Below are positions 1 to 12,900 of a stretch of DNA of 64,000 nt, piece by piece. The DNA is taken from assembly GCF_045679555.1 (NCBI RefSeq), contig NC_092090.1, forward strand, positions 34,196,309-34,260,308. Reading direction: 5' to 3'. The notes beneath the pieces were generated by a model. It had not been told where the DNA came from and did not search any database. It worked only from the letters and a program-made list of their open reading frames with translations. The position numbers and the translations under genes are program-made. Each line of letters opens with the position of its first letter. Within the stretch, counting starts at the first letter, position 1. This stretch comes from Salvelinus alpinus (Eukaryota > Chordata > Actinopteri > Salmoniformes > Salmonidae).

Positions 1-187
1 TGGCGAGGAGGAAGGGGTCTCCATAGAAACCAAGACTAAGGGTGACTGGGCAAATGGTTTGCTTTAGTAGTACAATACCACCGGGGTCTCACTGGCAGCA
101 TGCCCAACCCTGGAGCACTGAGGGGGGAACAGGGTGGGAGGAGGACATTCATATTCAGAGTTTAACAAGGCAAACATGTACAGTGGG

Positions 188-191
<4 letters not shown>

Positions 192-271
<80 letters not shown>
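192..271. repeat. (AC)n microsatellite
   Basis: About 40 uninterrupted AC dinucleotides. Confidence 0.98.
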
Positions 272-273
<2 letters not shown>

Positions 274-944
274 CTATTCAATGAGGTACCAGGGTGTGTG
301 TGTTTGTTCATGATGTAATGCCTCCCTCTTTTCATTATTCTGAGCACATCCTGGGTTATGATCTCATGGGCAAAGGCACAAAAGCCCAGCCTTCTGCCCA
401 CTCCTACCAATCTGCCTACAGAGGGAGAGGTGAGGGGTGAAGAGAGGGAGGGAGGGAGCAGAGAAGGGAGGAGAGAAAACATTAACTCTGTCCTCTATCT
501 TCTTTTCTGGGCCGTGGAACATACAGTCGGCACAGCCCCCCCGACCCCCCCCTTACCATTCTCTCTCTCACTTTCTCTCTCCACTAGAGGGAATCCACCC
601 ACTAGTAGCACCATTCACCATCTCATCATCAAGTCCTCATTTCATACAGTATGTGCCCTCTGTCTAGGGGAAGATATATCAAGTAATCAACCAGACAAAG
701 AAAAGGCTCATTGTGCCTCATCAATGCAGTGTTGGCCAAGCTGATGAGGCAAGCTGACTTTCCCATCCTAATCTCCTCTGCTGAGAGGGGCAAAGAGAGG
801 GGAAGCCAGGGAGGAGGAGTGGAGGGGAAGCAGGGTGGGCAGAATCCCTCTGAACACAGGCTATAACCAATATTCTGTGAAGGAAGCTGTTTGTATCCTA
901 ATTAGCTTAAAAGTAGATTTAAAATCTCAGTAAAAGGCTGTGGG

Positions 945-1061
945 GCTCGGTCCTGCTCTGGGAAGGAAAGCTCGGTCCTGCTCTGGGAAGGAAAGCTCGG
1001 TCCTGCTCTGGGAAAGAAAGCTCGGTCCTGCTCTGGGAAAGAAAGCTCATTCCTGCTCTGC
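945..1061. repeat. 25-bp minisatellite, about 4.6 copies
   Basis: The unit GCTCGGTCCTGCTCTGGGAA plus GGAAA or AGAAA starts at 945, 970, 995 and 1020. A partial unit with CATT in place of CGGT begins at 1045. Confidence 0.93.
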
Positions 1062-1297
1062 TAACATGTCGTTGTCTCAAGTGTCCCATCAATGGGGGCC
1101 TTGTTAGCTGTGGGAGAGAGAGCCCCCACCACCAGCCAACCCTTATCTGTGTTTTGGCTTTCTATTGAAGGTGCATGTTATTAGAGATGGTTTTAATAAG
1201 CACTGTCGAGACTGGACCTGCCGCTGGTGAATATTCATGGAGTACAGAGAGAGGGTCAGATAGGAAGGAGTAAGGACGGGGGAGATGGGGAGAGAGG

Positions 1298-1314
1298 GGG
1301 GGGGGGGGGGGGGG
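1298..1314. repeat. Poly-G tract in purine-rich region
   Basis: A run of about 17 G within a GA-rich stretch (about 1248-1340). Confidence 0.85.
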
Positions 1315-1688
1315 AGGGATGGAGGGGGAGAGAAAAGTGGAAGAGTTGCAGGAGTCTTAAGAATGGAAGCAGGGAGCTCCTGAAAGCCTGTTCAGAACAT
1401 TTCACATTACCATCTGTGAGTCTCTGATGGAGATTATGTGTAGCATGGAATATGTTCATGCTACACGTACGTAAAGAGAATGCAGCTGATATCTGTACAT
1501 TCTCTGCTGTCAGGGAGGCAAGAAGGATCTCTCCCAGAGATGTGCTGACCCCTAGTCGACCCCTGTTACATCTGAAAAGCTTCAGAGCCATTCCAACATA
1601 GAGATCTTATAAACTGAAAACAGACATTTCCTTTGGCTGGGAAGATTTGGGGGAATGATTCAAATGACATCACCCATTTGAGACTATA

Positions 1689-1866
1689 CACTCTTATATA
1701 AAAGGGCTCCAAAAGGGTTATTTGGCTGTCCCCATAGGAGAACCCTTTTTGGTTCCAGGTAGAACCCTTTGGGGTTTCATGTAGAACCCTCTGTGTAAAG
1801 GGTTCCCCTATGGGCACAGCTGAAGAACCCTTTTAGGTTTAGATCGCACCCTTTTTTCTGTGAGTG
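1689..1866. mobile_element. MITE rich in AGAACCCTTT blocks
   Basis: The ends ACACTCTTATATAAAAGG and CTTTTTTCTGTGAGTGT are imperfect inverted repeats. The interior repeats GAACCCTTT-type blocks in both orientations. This is a common dispersed element type of salmonid genomes. Confidence 0.65.
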
Positions 1867-2689
1867 TAGTAGCTCATCTCAATTATGGTGAAATTTCCAA
1901 ATACTATGTGGCTTTTCTAAATATGCCCTGTTTATCCTCAACGCTCCAAAGCGTATGCATCCACTGCGTTAGTTGGTGATGGACAGATACTGTCAGAGTG
2001 AAAAGAATGCTTCAGAAAAAGATGATCATTATAGAGGGAAAAACCCTGTTTCATGAAGGCCAACTATTCCACAGAGGAGAGAAATGTATTGATCATTTAG
2101 TCGTCTACTTCAGATCAATAGGAGGCTGAGGGGCCAGGGTTTTTGGGGGGAGGTTTGTGATGCCCAGCGGTGCCTCTCTCTCTCGCAGGCCACTCTCCCC
2201 CATCTCACACCTGTCTCTAGTGAGGACAAGTGGACAGATGCCTACCTGCAGCCCTGTGGACAGGCATACAGGGGCCTTTGAATACTAATTGGCTTGTTTA
2301 TTCATTTTCCAGAGCTCTCTCTCTCTCTGATACTGTAAGTTTGTCACAGGCTAAATTGTATAGTATGTGATGTGTGTCATGCGTTTTGAGAAGAGGAGAC
2401 TAGACAATGACTGTAATGTGTCTCCTTGGGCAAGCAGATGCCAGCCGTGCTATTTTTAAGGATTTCATCACTGAGAATTATTGCCATTACTTCTCAATGT
2501 GACACATCAGGAAGATGAAATAGTCCTTGTGGTTTTATAATATGAGTATTATCAGCTTTTTTGTTGTTGCTAGATGTGTCAACTGCCCTCAGAACACTTA
2601 TCTGTTTCATTGGAGAGGGGAGGTGTGATGCCAAATGGCCTTCTTGTAGAGAAAACAGTGTGCAGGGCAATCTTTCCTCTCCCTGAAGC

Positions 2690-2986
<297 letters not shown>

Positions 2987-3197
2987 GTGTTTGTAGATAG
3001 GCTGGTCTGTGGCATCTTACTTACTGTATTGGCCTCCAAGCCAGAGGCTGGGGGTTTACATGACTGGCAGCCTGAGAGCAGCTATGCATGCTGTACACAT
3101 ACCAAGTGCCTTCTCAAGGGTTATGTGGGTGCTGTGTGTGTGTGTGTGTGTGTGTGCGTGTGGAGTGTTTTTGAACTCACATGTACTGGGTGCATGT

Positions 3198-3345
3198 TAG
3201 TGGAGGCTGCTGAAGGAAGGACGGCTCATAATAATGGCTGGAATGGAGTAAATATTTTGGATACCATTCCATTCAGTCCATTCCAGCCATTATACTCCAC
3301 TCCAGCCATTATTATGCGCTGTCTTCCCCTCAGCAGCCTCCACTG
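3198..3345. mobile_element. Palindromic hAT-like MITE with 8-bp target duplication
   Basis: The ends TAGTGGAGGCTGCTGA and TCAGCAGCCTCCACTG (with one gap) are inverted repeats. The 8-mer GTGCATGT flanks both sides (3190-3197 and 3346-3353). An 8-bp duplication and the CAGTGGAGGCT terminus suggest hAT. Confidence 0.75.
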
Positions 3346-3409
3346 GTGCATGTGCAAACATGGTGTCTCTGTATGTGGATGTTAGTTTTGCATATACCTG
3401 CGTATACTT

Positions 3410-3636
3410 TGAGTGTGAGTGTGAGTGTGAGTGTGAGTGTATGTGTGTGTGTGTGTGTGTGTGTATGTGTGCGTGAGAGAGAAAGTGAGAGTAGATGAAC
3501 GAGAGAGAGCGAGAGAGAAAGAGTGTGAGAGAGTGAGTGAGTGAGTGAGAGAGATAGAGAGAAAGATGGAAAGTGAGAGAGAGAGAGATACCCAGGAGAG
3601 TGAGCATACTCTCTGAGTGCCTGTCTCTCGCTCTCG

Positions 3637-3727
<91 letters not shown>
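3410..3727. repeat. Compound GTGA / GT / GA / GT microsatellite
   Basis: GTGAGT repeats, GT, then GA-rich sequence to about 3600, a CT block, then (GT)n at about 3651-3727. Confidence 0.93.
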
Positions 3728-3729
<2 letters not shown>

Positions 3730-6185
3730 GATAGAGACCACACTCTGAACTACAAGTAGAAACCCACAGCTCTGGAAAAAAAGGTGACTTACACAAACAG
3801 AGAAATAGGCACAGCAGCTATACATAGGTTAACCACGACAAGCCAAAAGCCATTTTCTTGAAGCACTCCATCTAAAATAGCACAGGAAAATGAACAAACC
3901 CAGAGTCACCCAAGTAGATTCAGCAGCAGCAGTAGCATACTGAACGACCTCGCTCACACTCTTTCACAGCTTCAGAAAAAGTGCCCCCTAAAGGTCATTG
4001 AACAGAAGTGCTACTGCAGGATTCCTGTGTTCTCCTTCTTTGTTGTGATGACTCCCAAACCCTTCCTCTCAGCATGGGGCTCTTGGCATCCTCCAGCCTG
4101 TTGGTTTCAAAGCAAGGCCCCTGCCTGCCAACACAAGAATCAGGTTACTACAGGGCTTTAGTTATGCAGAATAAAAGCCAAGTAGTGGAAATCAAATTAC
4201 AATTTAACAACGTATCATGCAGTGCACTGCAAGGTTAAGCTCCTTAGCCTGTTGATACAGGAATCACCAGATGTCCATACATGCTGCTGTACGAGCACTT
4301 TCAAATAATGACCATGCAAGTTTCACCTGGATTCATGTTAGAATGGACTCAGGATTTAACCTCCAGGAAAGCACAGTAAACTTACAATGCAAACAAGGTA
4401 CCCTCTCTAGATGCTCCGTAGGGACTTGACTCTCTCTCATGCTGTGTCTGGGACAGGCAGAGCCCAGTCAGTCCAGGGTTCTAGATATAGCTGTACTTTT
4501 TAAAACTTTGTATCACTAACATCCCGGTCAGCCATGCGTCAGGTCTAACCTTAGCTTATGTCACCAGCTCTGATGAACACAGACTCATTGTCCCTGTCTC
4601 ACCGGCTAACCTTCAGCCCCCACCACCCAGCCAGCCACAATAATGAAATACACAGGGCCATATGAGTTTGGAGACACCGGTGGAAATAAATCACAGGCTG
4701 GCCTTAGAGAGAGGAGCTAAATGACTGACGGCCTCTGTCCTTACGTGAACTGAACTTCAGCGGCTAGGCTAGGCTAGGCTATACTGTCTTGTCTGTTTGA
4801 TATTTCAATGTTATTCTTCTTTTTTTCATCTTTGTGAAAATGTAAGTGGCTGGAAGAATCCTGATAAGGTTTTAAAAGAGAGACATGTGGTGAGCAAACA
4901 TGAGGGGTTTATCTCAGCGATGGAAAAGACTAGAAGTAAATATAGTGACTCATACACTATAAATATTATTATATGTCGAAGAATATTTAAAAAATCACAC
5001 ATTTTATGGTAGATTTCTTCAATTGTGTCCCCAGACTTGATTTGATTTTTAGTAAGGATCTCTTTTAGCCCAAGGGCTAGTGTTCCAAGAGTCCAAGACT
5101 CAAGTACGTATTCATCACATGCAAATATATGCATATTTTAACTTTGTGAAAGAATCACTGATTGGGCACCATTATATGTATGAATGATTAATGTTGTGGA
5201 TATGAGTAATTGAACATAGGGACAATTGGATCTGTAGCTGCAAAGGCCAGGAGAGGCTCTATGGTCAATACATCCAATTTGTCATGCTAAGCTATTTGAG
5301 GACAACAAAGGAAGGGCTATACCAGACAGTGCATTTTGGGTATGCCAGTCATTATTGTTGGAATAGATGTGTAGAATGTTTAACTAGTGTTGAACATAAA
5401 GGTTAAGGTTTACTGTAAACAAGAGAAGCACAGTGAAAAGGTCTGCATGCTAAATTCATCCATCATAAAGCATTACAACATAAATGTCATATTACTCTGC
5501 AATATGAGGAACATTCATAGGATGAGTATGTCAAGGGGATAGATAGATGATACTGTAACTCCAATCAGTAAAGCGGTGCTCAACTGAACCCCCTAGCTGG
5601 CCAACCAGAAACAAACCCATATCAACACTGCCATCTGCTGGCTAACATCCCCTCCTGTTTTGTACATTATTGATAGAAGACATTAATAAACAGTAAACAA
5701 TGTTAGTCCTGCCCATAAACCCCATGACCCCTATCAAACAGTATAAATGAGACCCCTGACAGACCGTAATTGCTGACCATAATTTCTACATGTGAATATC
5801 AAACATTAAGTGAAAGATTTTATGCCAATAATTAACCAAAATACATACTACTAGATACTTATTGAATAATAATCCTGTATTTGATTAATTTCATAAACTT
5901 TCATTTGGTGATCATTATGAGTGAAATGATCGAAGCGCACCAGTAACACCAGAATAGGTCACAGATTACTTCGCTTTCTCTGTAGACAGCGGGCTATTAA
6001 CTTCAGCACCGTGGAGAGCAGCCGCCATGGAACGAGGGACACATAGCGATTGGATAATAATGTTAAGACGCAGATATCGCGAGTAGAGAGCAGTGTGCCT
6101 ATTGGTCAGGACTGACGGGACAGCAGATTTACTGACAATGATAGGACAGCTACGGCATTGGAGATACATTACTTCCACGACCTCG

Positions 6186-6193
6186 TATAAAAA
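6186..6193 (+). promoter_or_regulatory. Probable TATA box of SCAMP5
   Basis: The octamer TATAAAAA lies about 140 bases before the donor site of the first non-coding exon. Two inverted CCAAT boxes (ATTGG) sit upstream at 6049-6053 and 6101-6105. This is the arrangement of a classical TATA/CCAAT promoter, with a start site expected near 6215-6220. The start site itself is inferred. Confidence 0.55.
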
Positions 6194-6215
6194 GTTAAAT
6201 AACAGTGATTTACTC

Positions 6216-6332
6216 TACTTTATCTCTTCATTATCAAGCTTTGTCATTCCTTATATTCGATGAGGTGGAACTGATAGCATGCAGCCGAGGGACAGGACAT
6301 TGTAAATAGCAACAGTGCGCTCAGGACAGGAG
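6216..6332 (+). other. scamp5: SCAMP5 non-coding exon 1 (5' UTR)
   Basis: The exon ends at a strong donor (GGAG then gtaagc at 6333). The left edge is set about 25-30 bases after the TATA box and is only an estimate. The following intron (6333-6917) ends at a pyrimidine-rich acceptor before the ATG-bearing exon. Confidence 0.5.
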
Positions 6333-6917
6333 GTAAGCAGATTATGTTTCCAATGGAAGTCCGTAATTCCTTTAGGGTCAGTTGATCCCTATCAGGATAG
6401 CACTAACTTCAAAGATAGCGGGTTGACTTGAAGCGAGTACCGGTAGTATATGGGTCTATTCAGCGAATTCAAATAAAAACACCACGAATGTTAGGCCATG
6501 AAGACTCTGGCTGCTTTATTGAGTCTCCACTTTTACTCGCGCACCCGAAGGATCCCAGTTCTTAAACCCTGAAGAGCCACCATTGAGCCGATGCCACCAA
6601 CACATCTCTGCGTGTGTGTCAGCAAATCTCTTCAATCGAATGTGACAAGTGACAACGTTGAGATTATAGATCTTGAAAACACTGCTTAGGATAAATAGCA
6701 TAGCTACAGTATGTCACAAGTGGTGTCACACATAAACTGCACACTGGCATAATTGATCCATCTCTTTCTGTCAGTAGTCTTTGTTCAATTATTATGTTCG
6801 GCCTACTAATATAAGGTGCAAATACATTTCACCTGTGAGTGAGAAAGCTGATGTTTAGGGTTGTTACTGAGTTTTAGAATGACTGCATTTACAAAGCTAC
6901 ACTTTCTTTATTTGTAG

Positions 6918-6973
6918 GTTCAAAAGATTGAGGACCAAAACAATCTGAACAACAAAACCAACAGTCATGGCTG
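6918..6973 (+). CDS. scamp5: SCAMP5 exon 2: end of 5' UTR, start codon and first codons
   Basis: The acceptor TTTGTAG precedes 6918. The ATG is at 6967-6969 in context AGTCATGG (G at +4), and the donor gtaagg follows ATG GCT G. Only seven coding bases lie here, the short initiating exon usual for SCAMP genes. Confidence 0.85.
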
Positions 6974-9900
6974 GTAAGGATTTGCATGAATTGAAATTGA
7001 CACACAGTATGTATATGTTTTGGTACATGATCATGGTGTTCTATGAAAGTCATTTACTGTATTGTTTGGCTAGTCTCTGATCAACCAATCATACAGACAC
7101 TAGTATCTAGCCTAGCATGACACACCTGCCAATGCCACTAATGTATGATTGCCATTTCTCCAGCAGAGAATAACTTCCCTCCAATACCGGGGTTCATCCC
7201 CCTGCAGCCATGTTTCTACCAGGACTTTGATGAGGAGATCCCTGAACAGCATCGCACCATGTGCAAGAGACTCTACCACCTGTGGATCTGTGAGTGCCCA
7301 CTGCCCACTACCCACTACCCACTACCCACAGCCCACTACCCACAGCCCACTACCCACAGCCCATACTAGAACAACTCTAGTCAGCCACTCTGTCATAGAG
7401 TCCACATATTTAGGGGTTATGATCTCTTATTGCACTGTTATACTTCAAATCAAATCAAATCAAGTTTATTTTATATAGCCCTTCGTACATCAGCTAATAT
7501 CTCGAAGTGCTGTACAGACACCCAGCCTAAAACCCCAAACAGCAAGCAATGCAGGTGTAGAAGCACGGTGGCTAGGAAAAACTCCCTAGAAAGGCCAAAA
7601 CCTAGGAAGAAACCTAGAGAGGAACCAGGCTATGAGGGGTGGCCAGTCCTCTTCTGGCTGTGCTGGGTGGAGATTATAACAGAGCTATGCCAAGATGTTC
7701 AAAATGTTCATAAGTGACAAGCATGGTCAAATAATAATCATGAATAATTTTCAGTTGGCTTTTCATAGCCGATCATCAAGAGTTGAAAATAGCAGGTCCG
7801 GGACAGGTGGCGGTTCCATAACCGCAGGCAGAACAGCTGAAACTGGAATAGCAGCAAGGCCAGGTGGACTGGGGACAGCAAGGAGCCATCACGCCCGGCA
7901 GCCCCGTCGCACGTTCCCAGGGCTCAGGTCCTCCGAGAGAGAGAAAGAGAGAGAGAAGGAGAGAATTAGAGAGAGCCAAGATTTTCAAAATGTTCATAAA
8001 TGACAAGCATGGTCAAATAATAATCAGGAATAAATGTCAGTTGGCTTTTCATAGCCGATCATTAAGAATTGAAAACAGCAGGTCTGGGACAGGTAGGGGT
8101 TCCATAACCGCAGGCAGAACAGTTGAAACTGGAATAGCAGCAGGGCCAGGCGGACTGGGGACAGCAAGGAGTCATCATGCCCGGTAGTCCTGACGTATGG
8201 TCCTAGGGCTCCGGTCCTCCGAGAGAGAGAAAGAAAGAGAGAAGGAGAGAATTAGAGAGAGCCAAGATTTTCAAAATGTTCATAAATGACAAGCATGGTC
8301 AAATAATAATCAGGAATAAAAGTCAGTTGGCTTTTCATAGCCGATCATTAAGAGTTGAACAGGTAGGGGTTCCATAACAGCAGGCAGAACAGTTGAAACT
8401 GGAACAGCAGCAAGGCCAGGTGGACTGGGGACAGCAAGGAGTCATCATGCCCGGTTTGCCGTGACGTATGGTCCTAGGGCTCAGGTTCTCCGAGAGAGAG
8501 AAAGAAAGAGAGAACGAGAGAATTAGAGAGAGCATACTTAAATTCACACAGGACACTGGATAAGATAGGAGAAGTACTCCAGGTATAACCAACTGACCCT
8601 AGCCCCCCGACACATAAACTACTGCAGCATAAATACTGGAGGCTGAGACAGGAGGGGTCAGGAGACACTGTGGCCCCATCCGATGATACCCCCGGACAGG
8701 GCCAAACAGGAAGGATATAACCCCACCCACTCTGCCAAAGCACAGCCCCCACACCACTAGAGGGATATCTTCAACCACCAACTTACAATCCTGAGACAAG
8801 GCCGAGTATAGCCCACAAAGATCTCCACCACAGCACAAACCAAGGGGGGGGCGCCAACCCAGACAGGAAGATCACGTCAGTAACTCAACCCACTCAAGTG
8901 ACGCACCCCTCCTAGGGACGGCATGAAAGAGCACCAGTAAGCCAGTGACTCAGCCCCTGTAATAGGGTTAGGGGCAGATAATCCCAGTGGAGAGAGGGGA
9001 ACCGGCCAGGCAGAGACAGCAAGGGCGGTTCGTTGCTCCAGAGCCTTTCCGTTCACCTTCACACTCCTGGGCCAGACTACACTCAATCATATGACCTACT
9101 GAAGAGATAAGTCTTCAGTAAAGACTTAAAGGTTGAGACCGAGTCTGCGTCTCTCACATGGGTAGGCAGACTATTCCATAAAAATGGAGATCTATAGGAG
9201 AAAGCCCTGCCTCCCGCTGTTTGCTTAGAAATTCTAGGGACAATTAGGAGGCCTGCGTCTTGTGACCGTAGCGTACGTGTAGGTATGTACGGCAGGACCA
9301 ACTCGGAAAGATAGGTAGGAGCAAGCCCATGTAACGCTTTATAGGTTAACAGTAAAACCTTGAAATCAGCCCTTGCCTTAACAGGAAGCCAGTGTAGGGA
9401 GGCTAGCACTGGAGTAATATGATCAAATTTCTTGGTTCTAGTCAGGATTCTAGCAGCCGTATTTAGCACTAACTGAAGTTTATTTAGTGCTTTATCCGGG
9501 TAGCCGGAAAGTAGAGCATTGCAGTAGTCTAACCTAGAAGTAACAAATGCATGGATTAATTTTTCTGCATCATTTTTGGACAGAAAATTTCAGATTTTTG
9601 CAATGTTACGTAGATGGAAAAAAGCTGTCCTTGAAACAGTCTTGATATGTTCGTCAAAAGAGAGATCAGGGTCAAGAGTAACGCCGAGGTCCTTCACAGT
9701 TTTATTTGAGACGACTTTACAACCATCAAGATTAATTGTCAGATTTAACAGAAGATCTCTTTGTTTCTTGGGACCTAGAACAAGCATCTCTGTTTTGTCC
9801 GAGTTTAAAAGTAGAAAGTTTGCAGCCATCCACTTCCTTATGTCTGAAACACAGGCTTCTAGCGAGGGCAATTTTGAGGCTTCACCATGTTTCATTGAAA

Positions 9901-12900
9901 TGTACAGCTGTGTGTCATCCGCATAGCAGTGAAAGTTAACATTATGTTTTCGAATAACATCCCCAAGAGGTAAAATATATAGTGAAAACAATAGTGGTCC
10001 TAAAACGGAACCTTGAGGAACACCGAAATGTACAGTTGATTTGTCAGAGGACAAACCATTCACAGAGACAAACTGATATCTTTCCGACAGGTAAGATCTA
10101 AACCAGGCCAGAACTTGTCCGTGTAGACCAATTTGGGTTTCCAGTCTCTCCAAAAGAATGTGGTGATCGATGGTGTCAAAGGCAGCACTAAGGTCTAGTA
10201 GCACGAGGACAGATGCAGAGCCTCGGTCTGACGCCATTAAAAGGTAATTTACCACCTTCACAAGTGCAGTCTCAGTGCTATGATGGGGTCTAAAACCAGA
10301 CTGAAGCATTTCGTATACATTGTTTGTCTTCAGGAAGGCAGTGAGTTGCTCCGCAACAGCTTTTTCTAAAATTTTTGAGAGGAATGGAAGATTCGATATA
10401 GGCCGATAGTTTTTTATATTTTCCGGGTCAAGGTTTGGCTTTTTCAAGAGAGGCTTTATTACTGCCACTTTTAGTGAGTTTGGTACACATCCGGTGGATA
10501 GAGAGCCGTTTATTATGTTCAACATATGAGGGCCAAGCACAGGAAGCAGCTCTTTCAGTAGTTTAGTAGGAATAGGATTCAGTATGCAGCTAGAAGGTTT
10601 AGAGGCCATGATTATTTTCATCATTGTGTCAAGAGATATAGTACTAAAACACTTGAGTGTCTCCCTTGATCCTAGGTCCTGTCAGAGTTGTGCAGACTCA
10701 GGACAATTGAGCTTTGGAGGAATACGCAGATTTAAAGAGGAGTCCATAATTTGCTTTCTAATGATCATGATCTTTTCCTCAAAGAAGTTCATGAATTTAT
10801 TACTGCTGAAGTGAAAGCCATCCTCTCTTGGGGAATGCTGCTTTTTAGTTAGCTTTGCAACAGTATCAAAAAGAAATTTTGGATTGTTCTTATTTTCCTC
10901 AATTAAGTTGGAAAAGTAGGATGATCGAGCAGCAGTGAGGGCTCTTCGGTACTGCACGGTACTGTCTTTCCAAGCTAGTCGGAAGACTTCCAGTTTGGTG
11001 TGGCGCCATTTCCGTTCCAATTTTCTGGAAGCTTGCTTCAAAGCTTGGGTATTTTCTGTATACCAGGGAGCTAGTTTCTTATGACAAATGTTTTTCGTTT
11101 TTAGGGGTGCAACTGCATCTAGGGTATTGCGCAAGGTTAAATTGAGTTCCTCAGTTAGGTGGTTAACTGATTTTTGTCCTCTGACGTCCTTGGGTAGGCA
11201 GAAGGAGTCTGGAAGGGCATCAAGGAATTTTTGTGTTGTCTGAGAATTTATAGCACGACTTTTGATGCTCCTTGGTTGGGGTCTGAGCAGATTATTTGTT
11301 GCGATTGCAAACGTAATAAAATGGTGGTCCGACAGTCCAGGATTATGAGGAAAAACATTAAGATCTACAACATTTATTCCATGGGACAAAACTAAGTCCA
11401 GAGTATGACTGTGGCAGTGAGTAGGTCCAGAGACATGTTGGACAAAACCCACTGAGTCGATGATGGCTCCGAAATACTTTTGGAGTGGGTCTGTGGACTT
11501 CTCCATATGAATATTAAAATCACCAAAAATTTGAATATGATCTGCTATGACTACAAGGTCTGATAGGAATTCAGGGAACTCAGAGAGGAACGCTGTATAT
11601 GGCCCAGGAGGCCTATAAACAGTGGCTATAAAAAGTGATTGAGTAGGCTGCATAGATTTCATGACTAGAAGCTCAAAAGACGAAAACGTCATTTTTTTTT
11701 TTGTAAATTGAAATTTGCTATCGTAAATGTTAGCAACACCTCCGCCTTTGCGGGATGCACGGGGGATATGGTCACTAGTGTAACCAGGAGGTGAGGCCTC
11801 ATTTAACACAGTAAATTCATCAGGCTTAAGCCATGTTTCAGTCAGGCCAATCACATCAAGATTATGATCAGTGATTAGTTCATTGACTATAACTGCCTTT
11901 GAAGTGAGGGATCTAACATTAAGTAACCCTATTTTGAGATGTGAGGTATCACGATCTCTTTCAATAATGGCAGGAATGGAGGAGGTCTTTATCCTAATGA
12001 GATTGCTAAGGCGAACACCGCCATGTTTAGTTTTGCCCAACCTAGGTCGAGGCACAGACACAGTCTCAATGGGGATGGCTGAGCTGACTACACTGACTGT
12101 GCTATTGGCAGACTCCACTAAGCTGGCAGGTTGGCTAACAGCCTGCTGCCTGGCCTGCACCCTATTTCATTGTGGAGCTAGTGGAGTTAGAGCCCTATCT
12201 ATGTTTGTAGATAAGATGAGAGCACCCCTCCAGCTAGGATGGAGTCCGTCACTCCTCAGCAGGTCAGGCTTGGTCCTGTTTGTGGGTGAGTCCCAGAAAG
12301 AGGGCCAATTATCTACAAATTCTATCTTTTGGGAGGGGCAGAAAACAGTTTTCAACCAGCGATTGAGTTGTGAGACTCTGCTGTAGAGCTCGTCACTCCC
12401 CCTAACTGGGAGAGGGCCAGAGACAATTACTCGATGCCGACACATCTTTCTAGCTGATTTACAGGCTGAAGCTATGTTGCGCTTGGTGACATCTGACTGT
12501 TTCATCCTAACATCGTTGGTGCCGACGTGGGTAACAATATCTCTATACTCTCTACACTCGCCAGTTTTATACTACTGAGCTTTATACTACTTCATACTAC
12601 TGAGCTGAGCCAAGAGAGCCTAGCCAAGCTGCGCTGGCCTGATTACTCATCAACCATAGTTGCTGGAACTGTGCTGGAAAGGAACGTGTAAAAGGAAAAT
12701 AAGTGTGCCAGGACAGTACGCTTCAGGAAGCCACAATAGTGTGAAACAAGTTTCCGCTCTGTGCAGAGTTTCTGTGTAGCCCTCTCTCCAGTGTAGCCTA
12801 CTGTTTAGATTAGATCATTGTGGTGAACACACGGGAGCTGACAGTTAACCTCTCCCATGCCACATGGGTTGTCTTCATCCACCACAGCTACAAAGAATGA

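Larger units (their letters stand above)
7443..12570 (-). mobile_element. L2-like non-LTR retrotransposon (LINE), 5'-truncated, antisense in SCAMP5 intron 3
   Basis: Read on the - strand, the element has a partial esterase (SGNH) domain, an AP endonuclease, a reverse transcriptase, a long 3' UTR with three tandem 286-bp units, and a TTTGAT-type tail at 7443-7462. Its 5' end is cut inside the esterase domain at about 12570. The bases TTATACT occur at both edges (about 7439 and 12567) and could be the target duplication, but nearby repeats of the same string make this uncertain. The L2/CR1-group assignment rests on the esterase-endonuclease-RT order and the RT motifs. Confidence 0.9.

Noticed and set aside
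9576-9939. Plus-strand frames within the LINE
   Set aside because: Antisense shadows of the reverse transcriptase reading frame.
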